From contig NZ_KE386495.1 of the NCBI RefSeq assembly GCF_000427425.1, positions 166,733 through 230,732 on the forward strand: DNA of 64,000 nucleotides, given 5' to 3'. Both the position numbers and the translations under genes were made by a program. Source of the stretch: Caldanaerobius polysaccharolyticus DSM 13641 (GTDB lineage Bacteria > Bacillota > Thermoanaerobacteria > Thermoanaerobacterales > Caldanaerobiaceae). The notes beneath the pieces are model-generated. The model was not told the origin of the DNA and ran no database searches. It saw only the letters and a program-made list of their open reading frames with translations. Numbering within the stretch: the first letter of the stretch is position 1; every line of letters starts with the position of its first letter. Positions 54,199 to 63,827 of the stretch are shown piece after piece.

Positions 54199-55138
54199 AA
54201 TCTCTCACCACGGGCACATTGACTTCATTTAAAATGCCCTTTATAAATTCTTCGTTGCTCATACCTTTTAACCTGTACTCAGGCTTAATTACCAACCGAT
54301 GAGAAAGCACCGGCACTGCCAGCATTTTTACATCATCAGGTATTACATAATTGCGATCGTTTACAATGGCATTGGCCTGAGCCCCTCGGGCCAGCATAAG
54401 AGATGCCCTGGGGCTGGCACCTAAATACACATACCGATTGTCCCTGGTCCTCTGCACGATGTTCACGATATACGTCATAATGCTGTCGTCTATGTATACG
54501 TACCTTACGCTCCTCTTTATCTCCAGAAGTTCCTCTTTGGTCATAATTGGAGTAAGTTCTTTCAATACCTCATGCTCTATAAACCTTTTAATAATGGCCT
54601 TCTCCTCCCAATGGTCGGGATAACCCATGGATATCTTCATCATAAACCTGTCCAGCTGGGATTCGGGCAGCGGATACGTCCCCTCGTATTCTACGGGGTT
54701 TTGTGTGGCCAGCACCATAAAAGGCTCTTCTACAGGATAAGTGTTGCCATCCACGGTCACATGGCCTTCTTCCATCACTTCCAGCAAACTGGATTGGGTT
54801 TTAGGCGATGTCCTGTTGATCTCGTCAGCAAGGACAATTTGGCTGAAAACAGGACCTTTTTTAAACTCAAATTCGTTGGTTTTTTGGTTGAATACCGACA
54901 CACCCGTTATATCCGATGGGAGAAGATCAGGGGTAAATTGTATCCTCCTAAAAGAACAATTTAAAGACCTGGCAAGGGACTTTACCAGCGTGGTTTTTCC
55001 CACTCCTGGCATATCCTCTATTAGCACGTGACCACCGGACAGAAGCGCTATGATCATAAGCCTTATGGTCAATTCTTTGCCTACAATAACCTTTTGGATG
55101 TTATTGATCAGTTTCTCTATGTTAAACCTGTACCCTAT
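54191..55138 (-). CDS. MoxR-family AAA+ ATPase, apparently starting at AUA
   Basis: About 315 aa if translation begins at ATA 55138-55136. Walker A GVGKTT, Walker B VLADEINRTSPKTQSSLLEVMEE, then GASPRASLMLARGAQA, features of the MoxR family, which probably acts as a chaperone for the DUF58/transglutaminase partners. The family has about 40 residues before Walker A; reading upstream gives YRFNIEKLINNIQKVIVGKEL, the conserved N-terminus, with no ATG, GTG or TTG before a TAG at 55151-55149 region. GGAGGG sits seven bases upstream of the ATA. The next usable codon (TTG 55072) would remove this conserved region. Confidence 0.85.
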   Translation of the reverse strand: MGYRFNIEKLINNIQKVIVGKELTIRLMIIALLSGGHVLIEDMPGVGKTTLVKSLARSLNCSFRRIQFTPDLLPSDITGVSVFNQKTNEFEFKKGPVFSQIVLADEINRTSPKTQSSLLEVMEEGHVTVDGNTYPVEEPFMVLATQNPVEYEGTYPLPESQLDRFMMKISMGYPDHWEEKAIIKRFIEHEVLKELTPIMTKEELLEIKRSVRYVYIDDSIMTYIVNIVQRTRDNRYVYLGASPRASLMLARGAQANAIVNDRNYVIPDDVKMLAVPVLSHRLVIKPEYRLKGMSNEEFIKGILNEVNVPVVRDYA

Positions 55139-55238
55139 TGTTCTTCCCTCCTATGTGACGATTCGCAATTGTACTACTATTTTAAATTATAACACATGAA
55201 GGTGCAAAAAGCAAAAGTGCCCCTCCTACGCCGCCTTT

Positions 55239-55775
55239 TTAAAATCCGCCCGGAAACTCCACCTTATACCGCTCAATAGCCTTCCTTATGATCTCTACAG
55301 CCTCTTTTTTCCCACAAACCTCTTTGACGCTGGTTTCTTTATGCTCCAGTTCCTTGTAAACCTCAAAAAAATGGGATATTTCCGCCATCACATGGGAGGG
55401 CAAATCGTACACATCTTTATACCCGTTAAAGGCCGGATCCCTCACAGGTACCGCTATGATCTTTTCATCTACATCCTCATCGTCTATCATCTTGATAGCA
55501 CCTATAGCATAACATTCTACCAAAACCAGGGGATCCAGCTCTTCCTGGCACAGCACCAGGACATCAAGGGGATCCCCATCTTCTGAATAAGTTCTGGGAA
55601 TAAAGCCGTAATTAGCTGGGTAATGGGTTGAGGTGTACAATATCCTGTCCAGTTTTATATACCCTGTTTCTTTGTCCAGTTCGTACTTTTTTTTGCTGCC
55701 TGCAGGTATCTCTATTACAGCCATAAACCTCTCAGGAGTTACCCTATCCATGGACACGTTATGCCATATGCTCAT
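55239..55775 (-). CDS. ppa: Inorganic pyrophosphatase, family I
   Basis: 178 aa. Hydrolyses PPi to phosphate and drives biosynthesis. Signature blocks: [41 protein letters not shown] with the metal-binding aspartates, and [12 protein letters not shown]. Start overlaps the PepF gene by 17 bases (GGAGGTTGGGCTAA before the ATG). Soluble Family I enzyme, standard length. Confidence 0.95.
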   Translation of the reverse strand: MSIWHNVSMDRVTPERFMAVIEIPAGSKKKYELDKETGYIKLDRILYTSTHYPANYGFIPRTYSEDGDPLDVLVLCQEELDPLVLVECYAIGAIKMIDDEDVDEKIIAVPVRDPAFNGYKDVYDLPSHVMAEISHFFEVYKELEHKETSVKEVCGKKEAVEIIRKAIERYKVEFPGGF

Positions 55776-57564
55776 TTAGCCCAACCTCCATCTGGTTAAG
55801 CAGGTCTTCAAAGGTGCTTAATGCATCCTGAACTGGCTCAGGAGTGGTCATGTCCACACCTGCCTTTTTCAAAAGCTCGATGGGATAATCGGAGCTGCCG
55901 CTTTTGAGAAATTCTATATACCTGTCCACAGCGGGTTTGCCTTCCTGCAGGATGCGCTGAGATATGGCAATAGCTGCAGAAAAGCTGGTGGCGTATTTGT
56001 AAACGTAAAAGCTCCTATAAAAATGAGGTATCCTGGCCCATTCCATGGCAATCCTATGGTCTGTCTCCACATCAGGCCCGAAGTACCTGGCATTTAAATC
56101 CCTGTACACATCGCATAGCAAATCAGCGGTTAAAGGAATACCTGATTCCGCTTTTTCGTGGACTACCTTTTCAAATTCAGCAAACATGGTCTGCCTGAAC
56201 ACAGTACCCCTAAACTCCTCTAAATAATGGTTTATAAGGTAAAGCCTCTGGCTTTGGTCTTTAATGTTGGACAGTAAATAATGCATCAAGAGAGCTTCGT
56301 TTAATGTAGATGCTACCTCTGCCACAAATATCCTGTAATGAGAGTATATATAAGGCTGATGAGCGTTGGAATAATAGGTATGCAAGGCGTGGCCCATTTC
56401 GTGTGCTAAGGTAAAAACGTCGTCAAGGCTCTCTTGGTAATTCAACAGCACATAAGGATGAACCCCATAGCATCCCCAGGAATAAGCGCCGCTGGTCTTG
56501 CCTTGATTCTCAAATACATCTATCCAGTGGCCTTTAAAGCCCTTATCCAGCAGATCTACGTACTCCTCTCCTAAAGGGGTAAGGGCATTTTTAACCGTAT
56601 CCACGGCCTCTTCGTAAGGTATCCTCTTTTTTACGCCTTCTACAAGGGGCACATACACATCATACATCTGAAGTTTATCAAGCTTTAAAGCCCTTTTTTT
56701 CAAAGCCATATACCTGTGCAAAAGCCCTAGATTGCTGTTTACCGCATCTATAAGACCGTTATAGACGCTCACAGGCACGTTGTCGTCATCCAAAGAGGCC
56801 TCCAGGGAAGAATTGTACTTTCTCGCCCTGGCGTAAAACACATCTTTTTTAACATTGTAATTATAAGTAGTAGCCAGGGTATTCCTCAGCCTGCCGTATG
56901 TATCGTATAGGGCTTCATAGGCGTCTTTTCTAACCCTTCTATTATAGCTTTTTAAAAGCTGTATGTACCTCCCCTTGGTTAATTCCACATCCTCGCCGTT
57001 TTCGCCTTTTATCACAGGAAACCTCAGATCGGCGTCATTTATCATGGTAAACACGGCATCAGGGGCATCGGCGACCTCACCCATCATGGCCAACAGCCGC
57101 TCTTCCTGGGCCGATAATACATGTGCCTTCTGCCTTATAAGTTCCTCAATGTACCTCCTGTACAGCTCAAGTCTTTTGTCCTCCTGCAAAAAACCATACA
57201 AAACCTCATAAGGCTTTGACAGCAGTTCAGGGACTATAAAAGACAGACAGCTCTGCACTTCGGTGATAATGGCCGCAGCCCTATCAGCCAGCGCCTGATA
57301 CACGGAATTGCCATTGTCCTCATCTCTTCTCATGCGGGCATAGGTAAAAAGCTTCTCGGCTATCATGTTTATCTCGTCTTTCAGGTTAAGGACCTCGTAT
57401 ACAGTCCCAGCCGAATCCATCTTACCGCTGTAGCTTTTTATAACAGGCAGCATGTCCTTCAACCTTTTATAGTCCTGCTCCCACAGATCGTCAGTAGCGT
57501 ATATGTCCTCAAGCCGCCAACGGTACTCTGGGCTGATTTGCTCTCTCTTGGGTAGCATATTCAT
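55759..57564 (-). CDS. pepF: Oligoendopeptidase F (M3 family)
   Basis: 601 aa zinc metallopeptidase with HEMGHALH at about residue 389-396 and the third ligand E in the following helix ([11 protein letters not shown]). The N-terminal half is helical ([35 protein letters not shown]), as in PepF. Cytoplasmic, degrades oligopeptides of 7-17 residues. ATG at 57564 follows GGAGTGA. Operon with ppa. Confidence 0.95.
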   Translation of the reverse strand: MNMLPKREQISPEYRWRLEDIYATDDLWEQDYKRLKDMLPVIKSYSGKMDSAGTVYEVLNLKDEINMIAEKLFTYARMRRDEDNGNSVYQALADRAAAIITEVQSCLSFIVPELLSKPYEVLYGFLQEDKRLELYRRYIEELIRQKAHVLSAQEERLLAMMGEVADAPDAVFTMINDADLRFPVIKGENGEDVELTKGRYIQLLKSYNRRVRKDAYEALYDTYGRLRNTLATTYNYNVKKDVFYARARKYNSSLEASLDDDNVPVSVYNGLIDAVNSNLGLLHRYMALKKRALKLDKLQMYDVYVPLVEGVKKRIPYEEAVDTVKNALTPLGEEYVDLLDKGFKGHWIDVFENQGKTSGAYSWGCYGVHPYVLLNYQESLDDVFTLAHEMGHALHTYYSNAHQPYIYSHYRIFVAEVASTLNEALLMHYLLSNIKDQSQRLYLINHYLEEFRGTVFRQTMFAEFEKVVHEKAESGIPLTADLLCDVYRDLNARYFGPDVETDHRIAMEWARIPHFYRSFYVYKYATSFSAAIAISQRILQEGKPAVDRYIEFLKSGSSDYPIELLKKAGVDMTTPEPVQDALSTFEDLLNQMEVGLNEHMA

Positions 57565-57569
57565 CTAAA

Positions 57570-58613
57570 TCACTCCTTGTATAAATTTAAATCGGTTTCG
57601 CTTAAACCCTGCTTTGCGTACGCCTCTTTCATGGCATTGATTTCTTCCACTATGGAGCAAGCTAATTCCCGAGGCTCTATCACCACTGCTTCGCTGCCAT
57701 AACCCAGTATCCATCGCATTATCTCCTCATACGAAGATACCTTTTTTTCAAAAACCACGCTACCGTCTTCGTTTTCCACAATGCTATCAGCTCTATGCCT
57801 CTCATACTCCTTCACGAGCCTGGCAGCGTTGCCCTTAAAAAGGACCTTAACAGTAGCGAGTCCTCCCCCTTTTAATATATTCCAAGCGTATTTGTTGTAT
57901 TTATTCCTGTCAAAATCCTTTGATACCACAAAGCTTTTATCCAGTATAGCCACATCCATTATCCTGGAAACCCTGAAATCCCTTATGTCATTATGCACCC
58001 TGCAAAATCCTGCCAGGTAATAGTAGCCGTCTTTGTAATAAATGATGTAAGGGTCAACCTCTCTATAAGTCACTTTATCAGAGCTAAAAGAATAATACTT
58101 CATCCTTACAGTCTTCTTTTCGCTAATGGCTTTGTACAGTGTATCTATCACGTCCATGGAAACCTGATCAGACTTTTTATTGCTTTCCACCATAAAACCT
58201 CTATAAAGCCTCTCAATAAAATCCTGGTAAACAGCCGGCAGATACTTTATTATCTTATCTATAAGCTGGTACGCGGTTTTGCCCAGTTCATCACGGTGGT
58301 TTTTTAAGTTCTCCCTGAGGAAATAAAGTGAAACCAGTTCGTTAAAGCTCATCATGATGTTGTCCATCTTAAGCGAATCCAAAGCATAAACCGTACCCTT
58401 GGAACCTTGCTGCTCCGAAATAGGAAATACGAGAGACAGTGCATCAATATCTCTTTGCACAGTCCTCCTGTTTACTTTCTCGCCAAACTGCACTTCAAGC
58501 TTTTCGCATATATCCGAGATGGAAAGCCAATTTTTCTCCCAGGAGAGTATGGTGAGAATTTTCCATTGTCTTTCTACCTGTGTACTGTCAACGGACTTAG
58601 GCAAACTCTCCAC
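57570..58613 (-). CDS. WYL-domain transcriptional regulator
   Basis: About 347 aa from GTG at 58613; the start is uncertain (an ATG at 58646 or further upstream also possible). N-terminal winged helix-turn-helix (ERQWKILTILSWEKNWLSISDICEKLE, NRRTVQRDIDALS), then a WYL domain (ISEKKTVRMKYYSFSSDKVTYREVDPYIIYYKDGYYYLAGFCR) and a WCX-like C-terminal region (LKGGGLATVKVLFKGNAARLVKEYE, MRWILGYGSEAVVIEPREL). Ligand unknown. Lies five bases from pepF on the same strand and is divergent from the PFOR gene. Confidence 0.88.
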   Translation of the reverse strand: MESLPKSVDSTQVERQWKILTILSWEKNWLSISDICEKLEVQFGEKVNRRTVQRDIDALSLVFPISEQQGSKGTVYALDSLKMDNIMMSFNELVSLYFLRENLKNHRDELGKTAYQLIDKIIKYLPAVYQDFIERLYRGFMVESNKKSDQVSMDVIDTLYKAISEKKTVRMKYYSFSSDKVTYREVDPYIIYYKDGYYYLAGFCRVHNDIRDFRVSRIMDVAILDKSFVVSKDFDRNKYNKYAWNILKGGGLATVKVLFKGNAARLVKEYERHRADSIVENEDGSVVFEKKVSSYEEIMRWILGYGSEAVVIEPRELACSIVEEINAMKEAYAKQGLSETDLNLYKE

Positions 58614-58739
58614 CCCTACTTTAAAAATGCAATTACATTTTACCATTAAAAAAAATATTTTACAATAACAGCTCATACATGTTTTACCTTACTTAAACAA
58701 AAAATAATAAATACCAAATCAAGATGAGGAGGTTTGACG

Positions 58740-61700
58740 ATGACGACAAACAATATGAAGGCGATGGACGGAAACACTGCCGCAGCCTATGTGGCTTACG
58801 CCTTTACAGAAGTTGCAGCTATATACCCCATAACGCCATCATCGCCTATGGCGGAAATGGTAGACGAGTGGAGCTCCAAAGGCAGAAAAAACCTCTTTGG
58901 CCAGCCTGTTAAAGTAGTGGAGATGCAATCAGAAGCAGGAGCTGCTGCGGCCCTGCACGGTTCCCTACAGGCAGGGGCATTAGCCACCACTTTTACCGCA
59001 TCCCAGGGCCTTCTCCTTATGATACCCAATATGTACAAAATAGCCGGCGAGCTGCTCCCAGCTGTATTGCACGTCAGCGCCAGGGCGGTAGCTACCCATG
59101 CCCTGTCCATCTTTGGCGACCACTCAGACGTGATGGCATGTAGGCAGACGGGCTTTGCTATGCTGTGCTCATCCAGCGTACAGGAAGTTATGGATTTAGC
59201 CGGAATTGCCCACCTGGCCGCTATCAAGAGCAGAATACCTTTTTTACACTTCTTTGACGGATTCAGGACATCCCATGAGATACAGAAAATCCACGTAATA
59301 GATTACCAGGACTTCGCAACACTGCTGGACTACGGCAAAGTCAATGAATTCAGGAGCAGGTCTTTAAATCCCGAACACCCTGTAATAAGAGGAACGGCCC
59401 AAAATCCCGATATATTCTTCCAGGGGCGGGAAGCCTCCAACAAGTTTTACGCTGCCGTACCTGACGTCGTCGAACACTACATGAAGGAAATGGCCAAAAT
59501 CACAGGGCGAGCATACAGGCTTTTTGACTATTACGGCGCCCCTGACGCCGAAGACGTGATAGTAGCCATGGGCTCGGTATGCGATACCATTGAAGAAACC
59601 GTAGACTACCTTATATCAAAGGGAGAAAAGGTAGGAGTTTTAAAAGTAAGGCTTTACAGGCCGTTTTCGCTTAAACACTTTTTTGAAGCCATGCCTAAAA
59701 CGGCAAAGAGGATAGCTGTGCTGGACAGGACAAAAGAACCCGGTTCACTGGGAGAGCCGTTATACCAGGATGTAGTTCACGCATACAACAGCGCACCCAA
59801 TAAACCCCTTATAATAGGCGGAAGGTATGGCCTTGGTTCCAAAGATACGCGGCCTTCTCATATAGCAGCTGTCTTTGACAACCTTAAAGCGCCAAATCCA
59901 AAAGACCGCTTTACTATAGGTATTGTAGACGATGTAACCTATACCTCTTTGCCTGAAGGAAATATAAGTGTAGCCCAAGAGGGCATAAGCTGTAAATTCT
60001 GGGGTTTGGGCTCTGATGGAACCGTCGGCGCCAACAAAGCGGCCATAAAGATCATAGGCGATAATACCGATCTGTACGTGCAAGGATATTTCTCATACGA
60101 CAGCAAAAAATCCGGTGGAACCACCGTATCCCACCTGAGGATAAGTCCTAAGCCCATAAAATCCCCATACTTTGTGCACCAGGCCGATTACATAGCGTGC
60201 CATAACAAGTCTTTTTTATACCAGTACGATCTATTAAAAGGCCTCAAGCCCAATGGGATATTTGTCCTCAACTGTCCGTGGAACATTCAAGAGCTGGAAG
60301 AAAAGCTGCCAGCCTCTATTAAAAGGTACATCGCCCAAAACAACATTCAGTTTTACATCATCGACGCGGTCTCCATAGCAAAGGAAATCGGGCTTGGAGG
60401 CAGGATCAATATGATTATGCAGGCAGCCTTCTTCAAGTTAACAAATATCATTCCACTGGACGCCGCGGTAAAATACCTTAAAGATTCTGTAGTGGCAAAT
60501 TACGGTAAAAAAGGCCAGAATATTGTGGAAATGAACTGGAAAGCTGTTGATCGCGGCATAAGCTCACTGGTAAAAGTAAACGTACCCGACAGCTGGAAAA
60601 ACGCCCAGGAAAATCAGGAAATTTTAGAGGACGAGCCGCCTTTTGTAAAAAACATTCAGCGGCCTATGGCCAGAATGGAAGGGGATAACCTGCCCGTCAG
60701 CGCTTTTTCAGGTATGGAAGATGGCACTTTTCCACCAGGTACCACGGCTTATGAAAAGAGGGGCATAGCTATTATGATACCCGAATGGCAGATTGACAAA
60801 TGCATACAATGCAACCAGTGCTCTTTTATCTGCCCTCACAGCGTAATAAGGCCTTTCCTGCTAAACGAGCAAGAGCTGGCAAAGGCACCACAGACCTTCA
60901 CAACAAAGCCTGCCGTAGGCCGCAACCTCGCAGGGCTTCATTACCGCATACAGGTGAGCCCGCTGGACTGCACTGGGTGTGGTAACTGCGCTGACATATG
61001 CCCTGCTCCAGGTAAAGCCCTGGTGATGGTAGACGCTGAAAAGCAAACTGAAAGGGAAGCAGCCAACTGGGAATTCGCCATCACCCTTTCGATAAAAGAC
61101 AATCTCATGGACGTGCACACCTTAAAAGGCAGCCAGTTCGCAAAGCCCCTCTTCGAGTTCCACGGCGCATGCCCTGGCTGCGGCGAAACACCTTATATAA
61201 AGCTCATAACCCAACTGTACGGCGACAGGATGATGATAGCCAACGCTACAGGTTGTTCTTCCATATACGGAGCCAGTGCGCCCTCCATCCCTTATACCAT
61301 CAACGCCCAGGGCAAGGGGCCGACGTGGGCCAACTCGCTGTTTGAAGACAACGCCGAATACGGCTACGGTATGTTTCTGGCCGTAAACCACATAAGGGAG
61401 AAGCTTAAAGGCCTGGTAAAACAAGCTCTAGACATGCCAATCAGTCAGCGACTAAAAGAAGCGCTGGAAGAATGGCTTGAGGCCATGGACGACGGCAATG
61501 CCTCTAAAACGGCATCAGCCAGATTACTCGATGAATTAAAAAATTTTAACTACAAGGGCAATAAAGTGCTGGAAGAGATCGTATCATACAAAGACTTCCT
61601 CGTAAAAAAATCCCACTGGATAATAGGCGGCGACGGGTGGGCTTACGATATAGGCTATAGCGGGCTTGACCACGTACTGGCTTCAGGAGCCGACGTCAAC

Positions 61701-62264
61701 GTCCTGGTATTGGATACAGAGGTGTATTCCAACACTGGAGGTCAGTCCTCCAAATCAACACCTACAGCAGCGGTAGCTAAATTCGCCTCAGCAGGCAAAA
61801 GGATAACCAAAAAGGACCTGGGCCTTATATTCATGAGCTATGGGTATATATACGTAGCACAAATATCCATGGGAGCGGATATGAATCAAACCGTAAAAGC
61901 CATTACAGAAGCCGAGAAGTACAAAGGCCCTTCCCTTATCATCGCTTATGCGCCTTGCATAAATCATGGCATAAAGATGGGTATGGGTACAAGCATAGCA
62001 GAAGAGAAAAAAGCCGTACAAAGCGGATACTGGCACCTGTACAGATACAATCCTGAGCTCAAAAAGCAAGGCAAAAATCCCTTTATACTGGATTCAAAGG
62101 CTCCTACTCAGTCATTTAAGGATTTCCTGCAAGGAGAAATACGCTACTCATCGCTTATGAATGTAGCACCCGACATAGCTCAGCAGCTGTTTGAGCAAGC
62201 AGAAAAGCACGCCAGAGCGCGTTATGAAACGTACAAAAAGTTATCAGAACAATCATACATTTGA
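58740..62264 (+). CDS. nifJ: Pyruvate:ferredoxin oxidoreductase (homodimeric)
   Basis: 1174 aa from ATG at 58740 (GAGGAGG seven bases upstream). Converts pyruvate and CoA to acetyl-CoA, CO2 and reduced ferredoxin. Domains: pyruvate-binding N-terminal (1-250, AAIYPITPSSPMAEMVDEW), CoA-binding domain, gamma domain (about 400-600), two [4Fe-4S] clusters (CIQCNQCSFICPHS about 687 and CTGCGNCADICPAPGK about 744), TPP domain from about 800 with a further Cys motif (CPGCGETP) and GDGWAYDIGYSGLDHV with SNTGGQ. Central catabolic enzyme. Followed by two terminators. Confidence 0.97.
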   Translation: MTTNNMKAMDGNTAAAYVAYAFTEVAAIYPITPSSPMAEMVDEWSSKGRKNLFGQPVKVVEMQSEAGAAAALHGSLQAGALATTFTASQGLLLMIPNMYKIAGELLPAVLHVSARAVATHALSIFGDHSDVMACRQTGFAMLCSSSVQEVMDLAGIAHLAAIKSRIPFLHFFDGFRTSHEIQKIHVIDYQDFATLLDYGKVNEFRSRSLNPEHPVIRGTAQNPDIFFQGREASNKFYAAVPDVVEHYMKEMAKITGRAYRLFDYYGAPDAEDVIVAMGSVCDTIEETVDYLISKGEKVGVLKVRLYRPFSLKHFFEAMPKTAKRIAVLDRTKEPGSLGEPLYQDVVHAYNSAPNKPLIIGGRYGLGSKDTRPSHIAAVFDNLKAPNPKDRFTIGIVDDVTYTSLPEGNISVAQEGISCKFWGLGSDGTVGANKAAIKIIGDNTDLYVQGYFSYDSKKSGGTTVSHLRISPKPIKSPYFVHQADYIACHNKSFLYQYDLLKGLKPNGIFVLNCPWNIQELEEKLPASIKRYIAQNNIQFYIIDAVSIAKEIGLGGRINMIMQAAFFKLTNIIPLDAAVKYLKDSVVANYGKKGQNIVEMNWKAVDRGISSLVKVNVPDSWKNAQENQEILEDEPPFVKNIQRPMARMEGDNLPVSAFSGMEDGTFPPGTTAYEKRGIAIMIPEWQIDKCIQCNQCSFICPHSVIRPFLLNEQELAKAPQTFTTKPAVGRNLAGLHYRIQVSPLDCTGCGNCADICPAPGKALVMVDAEKQTEREAANWEFAITLSIKDNLMDVHTLKGSQFAKPLFEFHGACPGCGETPYIKLITQLYGDRMMIANATGCSSIYGASAPSIPYTINAQGKGPTWANSLFEDNAEYGYGMFLAVNHIREKLKGLVKQALDMPISQRLKEALEEWLEAMDDGNASKTASARLLDELKNFNYKGNKVLEEIVSYKDFLVKKSHWIIGGDGWAYDIGYSGLDHVLASGADVNVLVLDTEVYSNTGGQSSKSTPTAAVAKFASAGKRITKKDLGLIFMSYGYIYVAQISMGADMNQTVKAITEAEKYKGPSLIIAYAPCINHGIKMGMGTSIAEEKKAVQSGYWHLYRYNPELKKQGKNPFILDSKAPTQSFKDFLQGEIRYSSLMNVAPDIAQQLFEQAEKHARARYETYKKLSEQSYI

Positions 62265-62267
62265 TAT

Positions 62268-62295
62268 AAAAAGTGGGCTATACAGCTCACTTTTT
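62268..62295 (+). terminator. Terminator of the PFOR gene
   Basis: AAAAAGTGGGCT pairs with AGCTCACTTTTT (one G-U) with a four-base loop, four bases after the stop. Confidence 0.8.
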
Positions 62296-62307
62296 ATATA
62301 CAGATTA

Positions 62308-62345
62308 ATACCGCTAAGACTTAATAAGTCAAAGCGGTATTTTTA
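62308..62345 (+). terminator. Second hairpin/terminator after PFOR
   Basis: ATACCGCT (62308-62315) pairs with AGCGGTAT (62333-62340), inner GACTT/AAGTC pairing, followed by TTTTATTTT. Confidence 0.75.
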
Positions 62346-62396
62346 TTTTCTAAGTAAGACTATCTAAAACATTTTAAAAAACACTTAACGAGATAT

Positions 62397-63160
62397 GTTT
62401 CAACCCCTCATAGGTAGACTCAAAACTTATTATTTTCTTTATATCTTCAGCTTTTTGGCTTATGTTTCAATCCCTCATAGGTAGACTCAAAACGCTCAAT
62501 TCTCAAGGCGGTGTATATTTCAATATTCTGAGTTTCAATCCCTCATAGGTAGACTCAAAACGCACCTTCTCTGCCATCTCCATCCATTTTTGAAGTGAGT
62601 TTCAATCCCTCATAGGTAGACTCAAAACTCAGCTTCAATAGGCGTAATAGGGTGAATGTTATTATGTTTCAATCCCTCATAGGTAGACTCAAAACTGACG
62701 GCTGCTAGTACCGTTCATCATATCGTTGAGAGTTTCAATCCCTCATAGGTAGACTCAAAACTGCTGGTACTATCGCCTCTCAACTCTGCTGTCATGTGTT
62801 TCAATCCCTCATAGGTAGACTCAAAACAAACGGAGTCATTATGTTTGACGACATTGGCATGTGTTTCAATCCCTCATAGGTAGACTCAAAACGTTCATTT
62901 AACGCTTTATCTATGTCCCAACCTCTTAAGTTTCAATCCCTCATAGGTAGACTCAAAACCATTTTATACACTCCTTTTTTATTTTTTTGTTTTGCTGGTT
63001 TCAATCCCTCATAGGTAGACTCAAAACCAGCACAAGTTATGGACGTTGAAAAGATAGCAAGTCAGTTTCAATCCCTCATAGGTAGACTCAAAACTTATAT
63101 TTATTCCTGGTATCCTGTTTATGGCTCGGAGTTTCAATCCCTCATAGGTAGACTCAAAAC
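62397..63160 (-). CRISPR. CRISPR array, 12 repeats and 11 spacers
   Basis: Twelve 30-base repeats starting with GTTTCAATCCCTC and ending AGACTCAAAAC on the plus strand, spaced by 35-38 bases (spacers 37, 38, 37, 37, 36, 36, 35, 37, 38, 37, 36). Starts: 62397, 62464, 62532, 62599, 62666, 62732, 62798, 62863, 62930, 62998, 63065, 63131. Eleven are identical; the first (62397) has C for T at position 8. Read on the minus strand the repeat ends ATTGAAAC, the crRNA handle typical of type I-B systems of Clostridia. No cas genes are within the window. I saw no spacer matching the prophage by eye. Confidence 0.97.
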
Positions 63161-63400
63161 CCGTACAGAGCACTTAAAGCGGTATTTTTACGCCAACGCA
63201 ATAATAATAATCAAACATCCCAATTATCATTTGCAATTCAATGATATTATAATTTTTCTTTTAAATCAAGGTTTTTGATATAAAAAAATGTGTCGTCTAA
63301 CCCCCGCTGTTTTTACGCTACCGCAGGTCGACGACATTGAAAACTTAAAATCTATATGATTATGTCATCTCCAATTTTACTCCCACAGCATTTCCTATTT
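63161..63400 (-). promoter_or_regulatory. CRISPR leader region
   Basis: AT-rich sequence next to the intact-repeat end, containing the dyad TGTCGTC (63291-63297) / GACGACA (63330-63336) with a G-rich centre on the minus strand. I recall similar motifs (GTCGTCGACCT, GGGGG, GACGAC) in leaders of clostridial I-B arrays. A TATAAT is present near 63250 on the minus strand. Leader on the right agrees with the degenerate repeat on the left. Confidence 0.7.
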
Positions 63401-63656
63401 TCCCACTGTACTCAAGTCTAATCTTAAGAAACCAATTAAGTATTCCCTCGCCTCATCTCATCTTATATAACTCTCTAGATAAGCACCGATTATAATAACA
63501 AGAGAAATTATTTATCACGCGCACCAGGCGCCTAGGATTTGAGAGTCGAGGCGATCATCAGTTAGATATCAAAAGGCTACTGGAGAATATCCAATAGCCA
63601 GATTTTATTCACTGCCAAGGCCAATGAATACTTAAAAGAACAGTGCGTTGTTTTAA
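63401..63656. other. Gene-free stretch with an unexplained hairpin
   Basis: No protein gene or known RNA is supported here. A TATAAT-like box lies near 63495, followed by a GC-rich segment (63519-63560, with GGCGCC) and a hairpin GGCTA...TAGCC (63575-63599) followed by AGATTTT on the plus strand. It may be a small structured RNA with a terminator; not assigned. Confidence 0.35.
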
Positions 63657-63827
63657 TTATTTTTGATTAGCATCTACCCAGTCTTTTGCATCTCTTACAG
63701 CAGCCTCAGAAGGTATAGCCACATTGGAGACAGGTTTCACCTTGTGTATGTCGGCCCATGCGGCTGTTTCATGTTTTTCAATCACTTTATAAGGATGGAC
63801 TCGCTTATCTTTCTCTTTTTTGCCCAT
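63657..63827 (-). CDS. DUF3787 family small protein (spore-surface type)
   Basis: 56 aa with the family core KHETAAWADIHKVKPVSNV followed by AIPSEAAVRDAKDWVDANQK. Proteins of this family are short, lysine-rich and found in endospore-forming Clostridia, where they are described as spore-surface-associated. ATG at 63827 follows AGGAGG at ten bases. A possible 11-codon upstream reading frame (MKYGVSEDNIL) with its own AGGAG lies just before and its stop overlaps this Shine-Dalgarno sequence. Upstream TATAAT near 63903 on the minus strand. The remaining 100 bases to the right edge hold nothing I can support. Confidence 0.85.
   Translation of the reverse strand: MGKKEKDKRVHPYKVIEKHETAAWADIHKVKPVSNVAIPSEAAVRDAKDWVDANQK

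Noticed and set aside
62427-63130. Self-targeting spacers against the prophage in this window
   Set aside because: I compared spacers with the visible prophage part by eye and found no match; a real search is needed.
63039-63278. Open frame running through CRISPR repeats
   Set aside because: Repetitive peptide (FQSLIGRLKT) comes from the repeats; no ribosome binding site.
63515-63560. GCGCC...GAGG resembles the start of a glmS ribozyme
   Set aside because: The conserved later elements are absent and no glmS gene follows.
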